Shown here: positions 61,317 to 64,000 of the stretch, piece by piece
Numbering within the stretch: the stretch's first letter is position 1
Layout of the letters: each line of letters starts with the position of its first letter
From: Acidobacteriota bacterium
GTDB taxonomy: Bacteria > Acidobacteriota > Thermoanaerobaculia > Multivoradales > Multivoraceae
Length of the DNA: 64,000 nt
Direction: 5' to 3'
Assembly: GCA_028877275.1 (NCBI GenBank)
Contig: JAPPFP010000022.1
Location: forward strand, 36,795-100,794
Program-made: the position numbers and the translations under genes
Notes under the pieces: model-generated
The model's input: only the letters and a program-made list of their open reading frames with translations
Databases searched by the model: none
What the model was told of the DNA's origin: nothing

Positions 61317-64000
61317 CTAGCTCAGCAGGAGCCGGAGATCGTCGGCGGTGAGATCCCGCAGGGACGATCCGCCGCCTTCGAGGATCGCGTCGGCGATCTG
61401 GCGTTTCGAGCGCTGGAGTTCCAGCATCTTCTCTTCCACGGTGTCGCGGGCGATCAGGCGATAGGCGAATACGGGCTGGGTCTGGCCAATGCGGTGAGTG
61501 CGGTCGATGGCCTGCGCCTCGACGGCCGGGTTCCACCACGGGTCGAGCAGGAAGACGTAGCCGGCGGCGGTCAGGTTCAGGCCGACGCCGCCCGCCTTCA
61601 GGCTGATCAGGAAGATGTTCGTGTCCGGGTCGCTCTGGAAGTGGTCGACCACCTCGCCGCGGTTCCGGGTCTGGCCGTCGAGGTAGGCGTACGGGACGCC
61701 TTGCTCCTCGAAGTGGCTCCGTACGTAGGCCAGCAGCGACGTGAACTGCGAGAACACGAGGCACTTGTGCCCCTCGTCGAGCACCTCGGACACCTGCTCG
61801 AACAGCGACTCGAGCTTGGCGCTGCCGGCGTCGTTCCAGGATTCGTCGATGAGCCCCGGGTGGCAGGCGACCTGCCGCAGGCGGAGCAGCGCCTCGAGCA
61901 CCTGCATGGCCGATCCGCCGACCCCCTTGTCCTCGACCTGCTTCAGCAGGCTGTCGCGGTAACCGGCCCGGAGCTGGTCGTAGATCTCCTGCTGCTTCGG
62001 GTTCAGGGTGCACTGCAGGATCTGCTCGGTCTTCTCCGGCAGGTCCGGGAGCACCTCCCGCTTGCTGCGGCGGAGGATGAAGGGCCGCAGACCCTTGGCA
62101 ACGAGGGCGAGTTCCTGTTGGCTCGGCACCCGGCCGCCGGCAAGCACGTCCAGGGCCGGCAGTCGGCCGAGCAGACCCGGGTTGAGAAACTCGAAGATCG
62201 AGCCGAGTTCGCCCAGGTGGTTCTCGATCGGAGTGCCGGTCAGGGCCAGGCGGTGCTGGCCGTTCAGCAGGCGGCAGGCCTTGGCGGTCTGCGAGGTCGC
62301 GTTCTTGATCGCCTGGGCTTCGTCGAGGATCACGGTGTCGAAGTCGACCGTCGCGAGGTAGCCGATGTCGCGGCGGACGGTGCCGTAGGTCGTGACGACG
62401 AGGTCGGCCGAGGTGACCTCGTCTCGGAGTTCCTCGCGGTCTCGACCGGCGTACTCCAGCACCTTGAGATCCGGGGTGAAGCGGGCGGCCTCGTCGATCC
62501 AGTTGTACACCAGGCTGCGCGGCGCGACGACCAGGTAGGGCAGCTTCGTCGTCCGCGAGGCGGTTCGGTACATGCGGAGCAGGGCCAGCGCCTGGATCGT
62601 CTTGCCAAGCCCCATGTCGTCCGCGAGCACGCCGCCGAGGCCGAACTCGCGCAGGAAGCACAGCCAGCCCAGGCCGAGGCGCTGGTAGTTGCGAAGCGCG
62701 CCGACGAAGCTGCGCGGCTCCTTCTTCGGCTTGATCGACGAGAAGGTGCTCAGTTTCTCGCGCAGCTCCGCGAAGGTCTTGCTGACGTTCACGGGCGGCG
62801 TCACTGCCAGGAGCGCGTCGACCAGCAGGGCCTGCGAGGGCAGGAAGCGCAGTCCCTCTTCGCTCGACGCTTGCGCGAGCTGGCTGAGCGAGCCATAGTT
62901 CTCGACCCAGGCCGCCGGTAGGAGTCCCTTCGAGCCGTCGTCCAGCTCGACCGATCGCCGGCCTTCCGAGATCGCCGACAGGATCTCCGAGAACTCGATC
63001 TGATCTCCGCCGAAGTCGATCTGGCCGGTGAGCTCGAACCAGTCGACACCGCTCTCGATGCGCAACGCCGGCGGGCTCGGCGGCCGGATCGAGGCGCCGT
63101 GTGCTTCGACCTCCCAACCCTCTGCGAGCAGGGGCTCGGCGACCGCGGGCAGATCGCGCGGCTCGAGCTCCAGGCTGTGGCCGGCCTTGGATGCGACCGG
63201 CTTCAGGCCGAGCTCCAGTAGACGGACGAGCGCGTCCTGTTCGACCGTCAGGTCGCGCCGGACGAAGCGGTGTTCCTCCCAATCGACCACCGCCGACCTC
63301 GGATCGCCGGCGTCGACGGTCAGGCTGCCGTAGCCGAAGGAGAGCCGGGCCTCGAGCTGGGGGTTCATCCACTCCGGCGCGTCCTCCGGCTCGAGTGCCA
63401 GTCGGGGCTGGGGAACCGGGGACTCTTCCGAGAGGTAGACCTCTTCCGGAAGTTCCAGAGGGGGCAGGGTGGGCAGCTCCAGGAGGCTGGTAACGGCTGC
63501 TTCCAGGTCTTCGTCCGGGATGACCAGGTCGCCGCTCGCGCCGAGCAGGGAGTACCAGGGCTGGTCGCGTTGCGGTTCGAGGTGCAGGCGGCCGATCGAG
63601 TTGTCGAGCAGCAGCAGCGTGTTGCCGGTTTCCGCCGCGTCGGCGCCGGACGTGGCGCCGTTGCCGTTGGGGAACGGCAGCACAAGGGCCGCGCGGCTGA
63701 GAGGGGTCGTCTCGTCGCCGCGCTTGAGCAGCCCGCGGAGGCGGATCCGGCTGGCGGCGGCGATCTCAAGTTGCAGGGTGAGGTGCCAGGCCTCGCCGTC
63801 GTCGAAGCTCACCGGGTGCAGGTTGGCGAGGGAGCGGCCATCCCACCAGAAGAGCTGGCCTTCCGCGCTGAGGCGCGGCAGCAGGTGATCGACCCAGTTC
63901 AGGGGCACGAAGACGCGCTGGATCTGAGGCCGACCCGAGGGTCGGCCACGCCCGGCCTTGCGCTTGCGGCCCTGGCGCTGCGGCGCCTCGGGCGGCAGGG
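61317..64000 (-). CDS. SNF2/RapA-family DEAD/DEAH helicase (N-terminus off right edge)
   Basis: The frame is open to the right edge, about 894 residues; the N-terminus is missing. The coding signal continues past the GTG at 63908 with a basic stretch (RKRKAGRGRPSGRP), so that GTG is probably not the start. Helicase motifs: LADDMGLGKTIQAL (Walker A), VVAPRSLVYNW, VILDEAQAIKNATS (DEAQ box), LALTGTPIENHLG, then LISLKAGGVGLNLTAAGYVF and AIDRTHRIGQTQPVF. A long N-terminal half of unknown fold precedes it, as in bacterial SNF2 proteins. Roles include chromatin-like DNA translocation, transcription recycling and, in defence islands, phage defence; none is specified here. Confidence 0.88.
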   Translation of the reverse strand, partial: LPPEAPQRQGRKRKAGRGRPSGRPQIQRVFVPLNWVDHLLPRLSAEGQLFWWDGRSLANLHPVSFDDGEAWHLTLQLEIAAASRIRLRGLLKRGDETTPLSRAALVLPFPNGNGATSGADAAETGNTLLLLDNSIGRLHLEPQRDQPWYSLLGASGDLVIPDEDLEAAVTSLLELPTLPPLELPEEVYLSEESPVPQPRLALEPEDAPEWMNPQLEARLSFGYGSLTVDAGDPRSAVVDWEEHRFVRRDLTVEQDALVRLLELGLKPVASKAGHSLELEPRDLPAVAEPLLAEGWEVEAHGASIRPPSPPALRIESGVDWFELTGQIDFGGDQIEFSEILSAISEGRRSVELDDGSKGLLPAAWVENYGSLSQLAQASSEEGLRFLPSQALLVDALLAVTPPVNVSKTFAELREKLSTFSSIKPKKEPRSFVGALRNYQRLGLGWLCFLREFGLGGVLADDMGLGKTIQALALLRMYRTASRTTKLPYLVVAPRSLVYNWIDEAARFTPDLKVLEYAGRDREELRDEVTSADLVVTTYGTVRRDIGYLATVDFDTVILDEAQAIKNATSQTAKACRLLNGQHRLALTGTPIENHLGELGSIFEFLNPGLLGRLPALDVLAGGRVPSQQELALVAKGLRPFILRRSKREVLPDLPEKTEQILQCTLNPKQQEIYDQLRAGYRDSLLKQVEDKGVGGSAMQVLEALLRLRQVACHPGLIDESWNDAGSAKLESLFEQVSEVLDEGHKCLVFSQFTSLLAYVRSHFEEQGVPYAYLDGQTRNRGEVVDHFQSDPDTNIFLISLKAGGVGLNLTAAGYVFLLDPWWNPAVEAQAIDRTHRIGQTQPVFAYRLIARDTVEEKMLELQRSKRQIADAILEGGGSSLRDLTADDLRLLLS

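Overview
This is a high-GC (clearly GC-rich throughout) stretch of bacterial chromosome, most likely from the phylum Acidobacteriota. The case for that rests on gene content: two VWFA-related secreted proteins of the type seen mostly in Acidobacteriota (37881-39548, 50251-52143), a TonB receptor with an N-terminal carboxypeptidase-regulatory-like domain, DUF5916, DUF6152 and DUF3500 proteins, a periplasmic family with the motif WEGxTLVV, and a five-gene complex like alternative complex III. This is inference from families; no marker gene (rRNA, tRNA) was seen in the window. Gene starts are often GTG, and eleven neighbouring gene pairs share a 4-base ATGA or GTGA stop/start overlap.

Layout. 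1-612: 5' part of recC on the minus strand. 718-2844: a cobalamin riboswitch and the B12 receptor BtuB. 2989-9308: a methyltransferase, then a minus-strand surface-polysaccharide group (GT-C transferase, flippase, GT2, sulfatase-like lipoprotein). 9356-15304: three amine-oxidising flavoproteins. 15345-20343: a tightly coupled nucleotide-sugar operon that looks like GDP-heptose activation and modification (nucleotidyltransferase/phosphatase fusion, SDR, 3,5-epimerase, heptose kinase, C-methyltransferase). 20354-24443: a HEAAH lipoprotein, a PQQ-propeller protein, a GT2, an O-acetyltransferase and a DUF4160 protein. 24465-32365: acyl-CoA metabolism (MBL hydrolase, acyl-CoA ligase, two-subunit biotin carboxylase, enoyl-CoA hydratase, GST). 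32377-37849: pentaheme cytochrome, Mo-type oxidoreductase, Fe-S protein, NrfD and DUF3341, an ACIII-like membrane redox complex. 37881-54674: secreted and outer-membrane proteins (VWFA, TonB receptor, DUF5916, DUF6152) mixed with an acyl-CoA dehydrogenase, a PHP protein and an amidohydrolase, ending in a gene with an in-frame amber codon. 54905-58104: an ABC transporter operon. 58490-61131: a compact operon of small peptides with a thioredoxin and a free-standing C39 peptidase. 61317-64000: an SNF2 helicase running off the right edge.

The most novel part is 58490-61131. On one strand, in transcription order, it encodes a possible 81-aa protein, a membrane-anchored CGNC thioredoxin-like protein, a membrane-anchored C39 cysteine peptidase with an intact Cys/His/Asp set, a Sec-exported Pro/Cys-rich peptide, a 61-aa peptide with a double-glycine leader and four core cysteines, and two exported Gly/Ala-rich peptides whose hydrophobic segment is bracketed by two cysteines. 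Peptides plus a maturation protease plus a disulfide enzyme suggest an undescribed secreted-peptide (bacteriocin- or signalling-like) system. An ABC transporter operon lies directly downstream on the same strand, separated by a ~187-bp element that occurs a second time at 54698-54882. Other things to look at are the amber codon at 53889-53891, REP-like hairpins at three sites, a 161-bp inverted-repeat element at 44133-44293, and a sulfatase-like protein with Thr in place of the formylglycine residue.
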